A model generated the notes under the pieces. The model saw nothing but the letters and a program-made list of their open reading frames with translations. It was not told where the DNA came from and did not search any database. DNA of 64,000 nt, taken from Albifimbria verrucaria (Eukaryota > Ascomycota > Sordariomycetes > Hypocreales > Stachybotryaceae). The stretch lies in contig JAHREC010000013.1 in NCBI GenBank assembly GCA_020081605.1, forward strand, positions 2,356,001-2,420,000, read 5' to 3'. This document shows positions 11,702 to 22,500 of the stretch, piece after piece; the first letter of the stretch is position 1, and each line of letters opens with the position of its first letter. The translations under genes and the position numbers were made by a program.

Positions 11702-13340
11702 GTGTAACCTCTCACAACTGCAGCTGTGCTTCGGAGATAGTACCAAGAAGGAGCCCCTCTGAGGGAGTATCAGATACATGTAAGTTGTAGGTACAGGTGC
11801 GGTACCTGCCTGGCGACCCTCCACCTCCGCTCGTGATGAGACATGGAGGATCGACCTCTGCCCACACCTTAAACAAGCTACCTGCGTGGTAGCTTGTCCA
11901 GGGAGGGGGCAGAGTGGGGAGCTGTTTGGTAGGGCTGTCCTGTCCAAGCACTCACCTACAGCACTTGATCTGAACAACCTGCTCTCAACGCCCGCAGCCC
12001 CCACCGGCTGATTCCTTCGCACGACGGAGCAAACCTCCACCAGCCCCTTTAACTTTAATGGCTTGTTTGCGTCCTTCTGTCCGTATCGTCCATCTTGCCG
12101 GCATCGTGGGGTGTGGCAAATGTACAAAGCATCTGATAACGCGGCAAACTCCAAGCCTCCAGTGGCTGGGGTTTGTCCCAAGCCGGACTGGTTTACCGCA
12201 GCGTGTACGGAGTAGCCTTCGCTTTGCTTTACTACTCCAAAAGCGTGGCTTCCATTTCTTTTCACCTCTAATCTGGTAGAATCCCATTCCCCTCTTCCTT
12301 CACCGTCTCTGTTGCCGTGGGCGTGGGCGTGCAGTGGGCGTCGTAGATCATGCAGCCTGCTAGCTTGATCAATCCAGCGACCAAAGCTTCATTTGCCGCT
12401 TTGTTGGTTTGTCACTTGCGCTTACTTGCTCGATATAGCCATGGGTTCCAAGACCAATACGCTGCCGGCTCGCCGACTCAAGCGACACGCAGTAAGCGAC
12501 TGGGGGCTTTTCTATGCCGTCTGCGTAACCAATCTCCTCTTGCGTCATGTTAGACGACGGGCTTTGATGGAAAGACCTTTCGTAGTGCTAATACACTAAC
12601 CTGTCGGGCGCAAGATGTGTGTAGAGTTGGCCCTCAAACCAAAGCTACCAAGGGTTGAAAACTGTCACACCATTTCTACGATCCCTGATACTCATGTGCG
12701 AGCTCTTGCCACCCCATTCTCAAAACCGATCCCTTGCCAACAAGGTCTTCCTTATTGAACCATAGCCATGGCGGTGTGTTAATTCAGCCATACCAATACC
12801 AAGTGGCCAACAAGCCGCGACATGTGGCCTACGCGTCCTGAAGCCGCATGACAACCATGACCATGACCAGCGAGTCTATTGAAGGGATGAGAAACAGCGG
12901 GCTCCTCTTTAGCCCGCCCCCGAACGCCACTCCATTGCACAGTATTGGCATCTAGGGTTGCAATACCTATCTGGATCATGGACAAGGATAGGCAGCCAAG
13001 GACAGCGCAGATGCCATGCCAGTCCAAGGCAGCCAACAGCAAGACCCGAACTGGGATGGTTTCGGCCGTAAACTAAATGAAAGTAAGCATAAGCAAAACG
13101 CACAACCTACGTAATCAAAAACGCGGCCAATAAAGACCAGACGCAAGACGCAAGACACGCAGGCAATAAAAAGAAAGTTTGATGGTTTTTTAGGCCAAGC
13201 AAACTAATGACAGAAAGCACCCATCAAGGAGAGAGGAGGGGCATGAAACAGATGGAAGAGAATATCATCACGGGATGCTCTAGGACGTATCCACCAGCAA
13301 AAAAAAGAAGGTTCCAATCGATGAATGGTCTTATAGGAAA

Positions 13341-13424
13341 AGCCCGATGCGGGGTCGAACCCGCAACCTTGAGATAGTGAACTCGTATAAGAGTCTCACG
13401 CTCTACCGATTGAGCTAACCGGGC
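13341..13424 (-). tRNA. tRNA-Lys (anticodon CTT) with a short intron
   Basis: Read on the minus strand, the acceptor GCCCGGT pairs with ATCGGGC (one G-T wobble) and is followed by discriminator T. The D arm GCTCAATCGGTAGAGC, the anticodon stem TGAGA/TCTCA and the T arm GCGGGTTCGACCCCGC are all intact. The anticodon CTT sits in loop CTCTTA. About 12 extra bases between anticodon position 37 and the 3' stem form a short intron at the canonical site. Length is 84 bases including the discriminator, without CCA. The internal A and B boxes match RNA polymerase III promoters. Confidence is high because every stem pairs. Confidence 0.95.
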
Positions 13425-13800
13425 ACCGAATCCGATGCTTGTTGTGATTCCGGCGCCACTATTGAAAATCATGAGACAAAGGTAGTGGCTGACCGATGTA
13501 CTATCGTAAGGTACCTCGATCTGAAGCATCGATTATTTCTTGGCATGGCGGCTCTGGTCCTTCATGTACATCTTTTAACAACTGGATAACCGTTACAGTA
13601 TTAATCATTTGGTCTATGCCCCGCATCATTCCATTCATCCATCTTTCTAGGCGCCTCTTGAATCCTTCCTCCGTCAAAGTCCTATCTGCACCCAATACAT
13701 CAATATAGTAGCCCTCCTCCGCACCACCAAGTCATTAAATATGTGATTGCAGTATTGGCCCAGTTGTGCATCCGTTGAACGCCGATATCGTGAAACATAA
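13425..13800. other. Intergenic downstream of a possible membrane ORF
   Basis: No gene seen. One AGGTACCT palindrome lies at 13509-13516. Open frames on both strands overlap and look incidental. Confidence 0.4.
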
Positions 13801-14070
13801 TTATTTTCGTCGAAATATAGACTCCTCGCCGACGAAGATGACGACAAGTGCCACCGGAAGCCACGTCAAGCCCTTGCCGAGCCACTGTAGGATCTCCCAG
13901 GAAGCGGCGAGCATGTACAGCTGGAAGCAATCCATCCCAGTTGTGTACTTGCCGCAGACCTGCTCGACACCGCGTCGCCACAGAAGGGTTCTTAGTTTGC
14001 CGACGGTGAAGTACGCTTCATAAAAGAAGTACAGGAAGAAGATAAGCAAGCAGAATTCGCGCCAGGTCAT
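13801..14070 (-). CDS. Unrecognised hydrophobic ORF, possible membrane-protein remnant
   Basis: An 89-residue minus-strand frame with two hydrophobic stretches: near the N terminus (FCLLIFFLYFFYEAYF) and near the C terminus (LTWLPVALVVIFVG). The same frame stays open further upstream, to about 14190, without another ATG; the upstream residues look protein-like (TYGVPGEWRSSL). It could be the last exon of a larger membrane protein whose other exons are hidden by indels, or a chance frame. I do not recognise a family and assign no function. Confidence 0.3.
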   Translation of the reverse strand: MTWREFCLLIFFLYFFYEAYFTVGKLRTLLWRRGVEQVCGKYTTGMDCFQLYMLAASWEILQWLGKGLTWLPVALVVIFVGEESIFRRK

Positions 14071-16358
14071 CAGTGAAGGGTGCTGTGCCAGCAGTGACCA
14101 GCGGTGGAGTCGCTGGCTAAAAAGTGCCGTGGACGTGAGCGAAGAACGCCATTCTCCAGGTACGCCATAGGTGCGAATATTTTAGTTGTGCTGATCGTCG
14201 TTTAGGTATAGGAGCAGGCAATGCTATATGGTATTCTCAGACCAATACCGAGGCAAAAAGGGGAGCGCTGTTGAGGCTCCAACCACGAGCCATCGCCATA
14301 GGCTTTTGTACCTGCAGGGTAAAATGAGAGAAAAAAGGCGGCTCGAACCAACCGAGCCAGTGTGACCAAAGGGGTCCTAGCTCGACCTCGCTAACACCTT
14401 AGCCGGTGCTGCGGATCTTTCAGCCGTTTGAAATGATCCCAAATCTGCTGCAAATGGCAAATGCTCCTCGGAGACGCCCGAATTTGCGGGTTGGCTCGGC
14501 CGTATCTCTCGATGTAGCACCATCTTAGCCAGACCAACTCAAAGTCGAACATATCATTATCTCACGGAGAGGAATTTTAAAATGTCTTGCATCGTGCTTG
14601 GCGACTGTAGGAAGTGAATAAAGCTAGGCTAGATACCGTAAGTATGCTGTATGGCTAACACTATCTGTTCAGGGGTGGGGGCTGCCTATTTGCTAGCACC
14701 TAGGATTGGGCTCGACTTCCTTAGCCAACCAAACGTCCATTTATTTATGATTTGTTACAGGAAGCCTACCAAGTAAAATGAGCACATAAGTCCTCGCACA
14801 TCAAGCAATATAATTGTACATAAATCTGACGTAATCCTCATGAACGGAAACCAAGTGATCCCATTCACTAAACAGAGTTAGTCGAGGAAATTCATAGGCA
14901 TAGGATAGAGGTGCGAGCTGTATCAATCATTACGAGAAGTCGTGGCTGCAGGGTAGATCAGGCGTTCAAGGCAAAAGGATGCATCCACTGGCTAAATGAC
15001 CCATTTTAGGAAAATGGAGCAAAGAGCGGGGAGGAAGGAGGAGACACCGGCGCGCAAGTGGGGCCGCACCTCGGACGTGCCATAAACACCAACCGAATTA
15101 AACGGCCGAGTAGGGACACTTACAGTGCGCTCGACGTCAGACCAAGCCTGAGCGCGGGGGTTGCAAGAAATCATCTCGTAATCCGCCTGCGAGGCGACAA
15201 TGATGGCCAGTTGGGAATGCATTCATCAAAAGCCTGAGCCAAGCCACTCGTGTTAATCCCCCGAACTGCGGGGAAAGATTGCTTCCCTGTTCGCCATCCA
15301 CCCGTGACCATCTTGGAGTGATAACCTTTGCCACGGCAATTTCCTCCCGCTTATACCGGGATGGTTTGTCCTCTCGATGAGCGTCTTTGAAGCTGCCCAG
15401 TCATTTTGGCTTCGATCGAGCCGCATCCCAAAAGAGCGACCCAGCTAGATATCGGACCTAACATGACTGGCCGGCCAATGTCGTATGCATGAGTATTCCT
15501 TCGCCGCCGCCGGGAGGGCGCCTCCATTGGCTTTCGTCAAGGATTGGCGCTGGCTTGCATATGCGATTGGTTGTTAGTTGCATTGGGCCATTTTTGTAAT
15601 ATCCATGATTGGCACGGTTTGCTTGGGAGACAATGCCTCATTCGCCCGTTGGCTGCATGGCCAACATGCCGCAACGCCATGGAGGAGACATGATGCGGAC
15701 GAAGTTCATGATCACGTCAAGTGCATGAGCCCGAGATCGGGTGGTCCATGACATGGGGATGCTGCATGCATTGAACTTACTATATACCCGGCTCGGGGCA
15801 AAGTTAAATGCCGAGCAAGCTGCACAAGACAATGTGACCTAGGTGTGTGGATGGAGACACAAATCCAGATTCCTTCCTAAGTCTCTAACTATAGTATGGA
15901 TGAGATGAATAGTCTATGTCCGTTGTTTGCTCTACACTTGTCTTAAGCCATTACTTTCTATTCTAGTGACGGAGGTCAGTAATCATACGGCGATAAAGGA
16001 CTTCTCCTGGAGAATGAACCCGGGAAGAGGGCAGTTGTGTCTTGGCAAAGCTAGTTGAAGGCGAGTACTATCTAGACAACTAAGGTATGAAGCGGCGTTA
16101 CATCCATTTAGAGCCAGTGACAACCCCGTGCAGAGCCGCAATGACGATGTGGTGTGGGTCGAAAGGCATCCCGATTCCAAGAGGGAGACGTGGACATGGT
16201 GAGAGGACACATAAAAGCCAGGACATTTCCCAGAGAAATAAACGCTGAAATCATACAGACGGGCTACGATTGCTATCCTTGAGACGTGGGATACGCCATT
16301 AGGAGAACATCACAAAGGACCGATAACACCAAGCAATAATTTACAAAAAGTACTGACG
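14071..16358. other. Gene-poor region
   Basis: About 2.3 kb with only short, overlapping open frames on both strands and no family signal. There is no tRNA and no clear repeat. The part before 16359 may be the promoter of the small candidate gene there. Confidence 0.4.
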
Positions 16359-16581
16359 ATGTCAACTGACAGCAAGTCTGGGTAAGCATGTTCACTCAAT
16401 AGAATGACTTCCAAGTAACACACGTAGTGGATCTATGATGGATAGGTTTATGGAGGATGAGCAGCTTAGTGACAAGCTGGTGAGGGCATCCGCGAAAGAT
16501 GACGATGATGCAGAACCAGAGAAGGAAGACACGGAAAAGGACGGCAAGGATGAAAAGAAACAAGATGATAAGGGCTCGTAA
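16359..16581 (+). CDS. Candidate small two-exon gene, 58-residue charged protein
   Basis: Exon 1 (16359-16381) encodes MSTDSKSG. A 46-nt intron with GTAAGC and TAG ends (16382-16427) restores the frame into exon 2, which runs to the stop at 16579-16581. The protein has a short helical-looking part (MMDRFMEDEQLSDKLVRASA), then a tail of about 28 residues made almost only of D, E and K. The length, intron and biased composition make it plausible, but no family is recognised and the intron is near the lower size limit. The tail suggests a soluble, disordered protein. It lies in an otherwise gene-poor stretch, so its neighbours give no clue to function. Confidence 0.45.
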
Positions 16582-17299
16582 AGAGCACTAGGAGCGGGAC
16601 TCTAAAGCATTGTATTGCATAAGTACTGTACCGGTGGACTCTTCATACGTAGGTGCTATAGTGACAAGGATAAGCATGGTAGAGAGAGAGGTGCGCATTA
16701 GCAAGAGAAATTGACAACTCATGACTTTCTGACAAAGCATATGCTGCTGGCTTGAGCCTCATTGATTGCTGACGAGTGGCCACTCCTGCACAGTTACTGC
16801 GCCTAGGGCCACATGGTTGAGGTGAAGCCGTCTATTGCCCATTGTTGGAGCCTGCAAATATCGTACATGAGGCACGATTCAAGATACCAATGCCCTTTAG
16901 TTCACAGAGTTCTCGCAATAAATCTAGGTGAATGAGAACAGTATAGTCGTCAGGCATCAATATAAATCGCAAGAGTATGCCAGCCTTCATTGAGACTCGG
17001 TTCCAGTATGGATCCTGTAGTTGGGCTCTCAGAACCCTGTTTGGAAATTCCTCCTCCGCTAGCTCTCTCTCGGTGAGCCAATGGGCTTCTATTGGTGGAG
17101 CTCGAAGAAAAACTGCAGCGTCCCCATCACGTGTTAGCCCCGCCATAAAGATGTTCCTGATGACTAAGATGGCCAGCCCTTGCTCTGCCCTATCGCACAA
17201 AAATCTACCTACCTACCTACCGAAAAAGTTACGGCCTCATCCAGCTCCAACGAGAATCGGCAGCATCTTAACGAATAACGCCACACACAAACCGACACA
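16582..17299. other. Upstream region of uL14 gene
   Basis: Promoter and 5' UTR of the ribosomal protein gene are expected here. A CTAC tandem repeat lies at 17205-17220. A minus-strand 122-codon frame at 16832-17200 covers most of it, but it has no recognisable domain. Confidence 0.45.
17205..17220. repeat. CTAC tetranucleotide repeat (4 copies)
   Basis: Four perfect CTAC units, 80 bases before the uL14 start codon, so probably within the promoter or 5' UTR. Confidence 0.8.
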
Positions 17300-18231
17300 A
17301 TGGCCAAGATCTCGTAAGTCCCTTTGAGTTCTGAGTTATGCCCTCGACGAATCTCGCACGGCGAATCCAGGTCAGGCGCGCGTTGGAAGGAGAAATTCGA
17401 CATTGTCTCGTGGCTGCGAATTCGACAAAACCGGATCAGAGAGGGCTGTGGGAAGCGATCGGTGCAGCAATACGAAACGACGACCACTCTCTTTCTCGGA
17501 TTCAAAGCAGACGAAGGACCTCGACAACAACAGCAGCATGGAATACGCAATGACCTGGCCTGCCCGCAACGAGATCGTCTGAGAATTGATCAACTCCAGA
17601 ATGTCAGGCTAACTGTTATTCAAGGCGTGGTGCCCTGGTGGCAAGCTTAAGATGACCCTGGGTCTCCTGTGTACGTCAACCTCCTTCGAACGAATCGATC
17701 ACTGTCCGAACGTCGAAAAAACTAACATTTGTGAACAGTGGTGCCGTCATGAACTGCGCCGACAACTCCGGTGCCCGTAACCTGTACATCATCTCCGTCA
17801 AGGGTATCGGTGCCCGCCTGAACCGTCTGCCCGCTGGTGGTGTCGGTGACATGGTCATGGCCACCGTCAAGAAGGGAAAGCCTGAGCTGCGAAAGAAGGT
17901 CCACCCCGCCGTTATCGTCCGCCAGGCCAAGCCCTGGAAGCGATTCGACGGTGTCTTCCTGTACTTCGAGGACAACGCCGGTGTCGTACGTTTCCCCAAA
18001 CCTCGCCGATCTGGACAGAAGTTTCGGTGATGACTATCTGGACTTTGACTGACTTGGAAATGCAGATCGTCAACCCCAAAGGGTGAGATGAAGGGCTCTG
18101 CCATCACTGGCCCCGTCGGTAAGGAGGCTGCTGAGCTGTGGCCCGTAAGTACCAATCCGAGCAAATCACCATATTACCTGTACTGACAAACATAATAGCG
18201 TATTGCCAGCAACTCCGGTGTCGTGATGTAA
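17300..18231 (+). CDS. rpl23: 60S ribosomal protein L23 (uL14)
   Basis: Large-subunit ribosomal protein uL14 (yeast L23), 139 residues here. Exon 1 encodes only MAKIS, followed by a 311-nt first intron (17314-17624), a common layout in ribosomal protein genes. Further introns: 17671-17738, 17986-18065 and 18145-18198. Diagnostic segments are [39 protein letters not shown] and the end [10 protein letters not shown]. Three indels break it: one-base losses at C17633-17635 and C17666-17667, and one extra A at 18078-18080 in the codons for [10 protein letters not shown]. With these allowed for, total coding length is exactly 140 codons including the stop. Since uL14 is essential, this gene is the best internal control that the indels are technical. 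Confidence 0.93.
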
Positions 18232-19535
18232 AGGGTGGTACTTTTTGACGAGAACAAAAATGGAAAGGCACGGGTGTTTCCGGTGCGATCAATAGAGCGC
18301 GAAGACAACCCTTCTTCCTGATGAGCTTGGGGACGGAAGGGTCCGAGGGTGGAGGTCGGATTCAGTCACTGGATTGGCAGGCTCTGCATTTTGGTTGCGG
18401 CGTGTAAGGATGATTCATACCAGGCATCAACATCAAGGACAATGAACAAACACTTCAAGCCCAACTGTGACTTTGCTCGTGCGGAACCAGCTGGATTTGT
18501 AAAGAAATGCAGCGAGATCTGCCCCATTCGTTCTCGCAACGTAACCTGGTTCAGCATGACGAACTGGTGGTTGTTAATACTTGCTCAAGCCATGATTTCA
18601 GAACCATAAGTCTCGTACATACCCAGTAAATGTGTGATGTGCAAGTCTACGCATGGGCTACTTGGGCAGAATTCACAAATTCTTCTATGACTTACTGACC
18701 AATCAGCAATTGGGAACAGCTGAGGCCGACTTCTTTTCAAGTGGCCTACCCTACACCATCACACATGTTGTTGGGAGAACTTGACAATGGACTGTGGTCG
18801 ATGCGGATGGTTGCTAGGATGAAAAAAATTATAGAAAATGTGGGATTATTATTCTGATGATCGTGTATTGAATTGCCTGGGCGCAATATGGGAAGGAGTT
18901 GTCATAACATGTGTAATTGCTTTCGCCAAATATTGCTTGCATACTTTGTTAAACATCTAAAATATACAGTAAGGGAGGATGGAAGACGGATAAGTTTGGT
19001 AAAAGACAACTGTACCATCAATGTAGATACGAAAACGAAAGAGAATATTCACTCGCTATCCGACTATGTGTACAACTATGCTAATTGTGACAAGACAGTC
19101 TTGTTACGATTCCAAATTCTCGCCCAACGCCATGGATCAACCGGACCACTTGCCAGCTGCCGGTCGTCCCTATGCCTAGTCAAGATCGTTTACGGATACA
19201 ATAGTTGCATTAGTGGACCCTTGAAACATAGGAACCGAAGGCTCTTCAGGTGTATATACACCGCGAGCTGGATGAAAGACGCAAGGAAAGACAATCAAGG
19301 AAAAAGAAAAAGAAAAATGTACGGTGCGCTGCGATAGGTGCGGTTCGCTGTGCACATCTTCGACAATCCCAATATAATATTACACGAAGATTCCCTGGTG
19401 ACCAAGTAGGACGACATTACCAAGTATGTAGTTGCTCGTGCCTACATGGCCCCTGCTTCGGCTTGGAGACATCGCTGAGATATCCGAGCTCTGAAGCAGG
19501 ATGGGTGGCTTGACGTTGCGCATGGTGAAAGGGAC
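18232..19535. other. Intergenic, convergent 3' ends
   Basis: AT-rich 1.3 kb between the uL14 gene and the large minus-strand gene. The longest frame (18873-19337, plus, 154 codons) has no recognisable family or plausible splice partners. Nothing else is seen. Confidence 0.45.
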
Positions 19536-22500
19536 TTAATTGGTTGGGAAAGGCATCCCCATGCCAGGTACTGCCTGAGACATATCAGGGGCCAGTGCCT
19601 GGTTTGTAGGATCCTTCTTGGCCGGCTTCGTCTTTGGCTTTGGTGCAATGGGCCCAATGCGCTGCTCGGCCGCCGCTTGAGCGGCCTTCTTAGCTGCCAA
19701 TGTTGCCTTTCGCTTCTCCACGGCTCCAGCCATGTTGCCATTTGCCCAGCGGCCTGTATTTTGTTAGTCTGGAAATTCTCAAAAGCATCCATACACAGAT
19801 GCAAAAACTCACTCTTCATCGATGCCGACATCTTTTCAGACTTGGTCATGGATTTGTAGTCCTTCCTTGGCTCATCACCCTCATCCATGTTTGGCTGTGA
19901 AGATGGAGTGCCATTTCGACTCTCGGGATTGGCTCGTACGACCTTGATTTTCTGAACCTTGCGGTTGCTTGGGGGCTGTGACATATCGGGCGTAGTATAT
20001 CCGGGGAGAGGTGTTCCCTCCTCTTCAGCGACTATCTGCTGCCCGCTCCGCTTCCCTCTCTTCTTTGGTGGTGCTTGGCCTGCTGCTTCACTTTCATCTG
20101 GATCATCTCGGAAACGCTTCTGTCGTTTCGGCCGGAAGGAATAAGATGACTCGGCTGTGTGAGAGGTAGAGTCTGAAGACGCCGTTGAGGGTCGAGAATC
20201 CCCATTATCAGTAATTGCCGAAGAAGGCTCACTGAAGTTCTTCCCTTCGGAATTTTAAGGGTCAACAGGTGGCGTCTTGGCTGCTTGAGTTCGGGCTGGG
20301 GTTCATCCTCAAAGTCCTGGAAGGAATATGATTCAATTGGCTTTGCTCGTGCCCTGCGCCCACTTCTGGTAGGCTCTGAGTGCATCGCAGAATCATCCGC
20401 CAGGGCAGAGTCCTCGACAATACTAGGAATGCCTGGCTTTTGACGAGCGGCTCGCTTGCGTCGTTTTGGCACACCATCTTCTGCATCGGATTGCATTTCA
20501 GCATCAAAGCTCGAGTTCATGTTAGCAGGCATATCGTCGTCTCCATTCAGATTTCTACGGCGCCTGCCTCGAGTTGGAACGGAGTCGAGCTTCGACTGAC
20601 GTCCTGGGTGGCGGGGTCGAATAGCTGAACGGGCTTGCGCTGCCGTTTTCCTGTAACCTCATCGGCCTCGCTTGCCTTGACTGTTTGCCTTGGCTGGTTT
20701 CGTAGGGATCTGCCACGAGTCATGATGCCAACCTGCTGTGTCTCAGGATTCTGGCGACCGATCTTGGACGGGTGTGGATCATATTCGAAGCCATAGGTAG
20801 CTGCCATGATACGATCTTGACCTTGGAGGAAACGAGTTTCGCTCATTACCTCTCTCTCCTTGGCGCGGTATCCCTTGACCACGAAATCTGGCTCCTCGTA
20901 ATTCACACCATGTTGATGGAGGTTGCGAGTGCGCGATTCGTATTTAGAATCCGCCAAGCGTCGGCGCAAAGAGTTCTCATAGTCATCCACAATCTTACTC
21001 AGGCCGGTCCATTCTTTCTGCCACTGAACCATGGATATGTTGATGGCCTCGAGGGTTTCATAAAGTTCTGCAGTTGACATGTCTTCATAGTTTTCAATGG
21101 CTGAGATGTAATCCTCGGCGTCGCGAAGTTTTCGATACCGGTAACATCGCTTAACATCTGCTGGCTCCTGAGACTCCGAAACCTCGGCATCATCAGCTTC
21201 TTCCACAGCCGGCGCAGGCGAGTTGAACGTAGTGAGATCAGCAGAATCAGGCACCGGAGAGCCGCGGAGAGGAGTGTTGAGTGCAGGCGTGGGTGCCTCT
21301 GGCAGAGCCATTTCACCACTGTCATCATTATCCTCAACCATGGGCTCCAAGTCCATGCCTTCTTTATCAGCATCCTTTTCTTCAGGAGTCTGATCCTCGC
21401 TAGGCCCATCATCATCAGTCCGACCCCGCTTCTCTGGGTACGTAGAGAATTCGCCATCAATGTAAGGTGTTAAATGGGCCCATTTACCTACAGGAGTAGG
21501 CTGGGGTCTAATCCATTTTGATGGAACAATAGGAGCTTTCGGGGCCTCGCCTATTTCTGAAAATGTGTCTTTAATAGCTTCGCTATGAGTATCTGCGTCC
21601 TTTTCTGAAGGTGCAGTAGAAGGTTGGTCTTTGACTACAGGGTCTAAGTCCATTGGTTGGGTATCAGTTTGAACAGTTGTTGAAGGGTCTGCAGAAACTT
21701 CTGTCTTCTCCTCAACCGGAGCTTCCGGCAGAATTTCATCATCGACGGCTTCCTGGGCCACTTCTGCACTTTCTTCGGCTACTTCTGTGGCAGTTTCAGT
21801 AGCGACCTCCGGAACAGTCTCCGAAACAGCTGCTGGGATAATTTCTGTAGTAGTTTCTGCAATAGTTTCTGGAGCAGCCTCTGTGACAGTCTCCGGGACA
21901 ACCTCTGGAGCGACCTCAGGGGCTGTCTCTGGAACAGTTTGTGGAGCGATTTCCGTAGGAGCTGCTGGAACGACTTCTGCAGCAGTCTCTGTAGCAACTT
22001 CTGTAGAAACTTCTGGAGCAGTTTCTAGAGTATTTTTGGTGTAGCCTCTCGTATGGTCTCTGGAATTGTTTCCGTATTAGTTTCTGACACGGTCTCTACG
22101 GCAGCCTGGGGAGCAGGTTCCAAAGTAGTTGCTGTAGTATCTGCTGCAATGGTCTCTGAAACAGGTTCTTGTGTAGATTCTGGAGCAGACTCTGGGATAA
22201 CCTGGGGAAGGGTATCTGAAAGGCTCTGAGGAGGGTTTTCTAGAGTAGCTGCTGGTATAGCGTCTGCAGCACTTTCCGGAACAGCTGTTGAATTAGTCTC
22301 AGTAGCAATTTCCGGAAGTATCTCTAAAACCTTCTCCTCAACTGGTTTCGAAGTGGTTTCCATATTTGATACCACAGGCTCAGAGATGGGCTGGTTATTT
22401 GGGTCCTCCGTCTTTGTGGGCTCTTGATCTGATGGCTTCACCTTCTCAGCATCATCAGTCATCATTTTGTCCACATTTTCTGAGGCTTCGAGTGATTTCT

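Larger units (their letters stand above)
10862..13340. other. Gene-poor region upstream of regulator 1
   Basis: About 2.5 kb without a supportable gene. It contains several simple repeats (annotated separately), two AGGTACCT palindromes (11391-11398 and 11504-11511) and a T16 tract at 11686-11701. Minus-strand open frames around 11678-12287 overlap one another in different frames and resemble no family. The part nearest 10862 is presumably promoter and 5' UTR of the minus-strand regulator. Confidence 0.45.

Noticed and set aside
11100..11800. CRISPR-like array or satellite in the repeat-rich region
   Set aside because: Repeats are simple 5-8 base units without regular spacers, and the DNA is eukaryotic.
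16832..17200. 122-codon minus-strand frame upstream of the uL14 gene
   Set aside because: No recognisable domain, it lies in the expected promoter and 5' UTR of a ribosomal protein gene, and no splice partners were seen.
17314..17624. snoRNA inside the long first intron of uL14
   Set aside because: I looked for C and D box pairs and found none convincing; the intron has an ordinary branch-like CTAAC near its end.
18873..19337. 154-codon plus-strand frame between uL14 and the large minus-strand gene
   Set aside because: Irregular composition, no family signal, in AT-rich convergent 3' DNA; most likely a chance frame.
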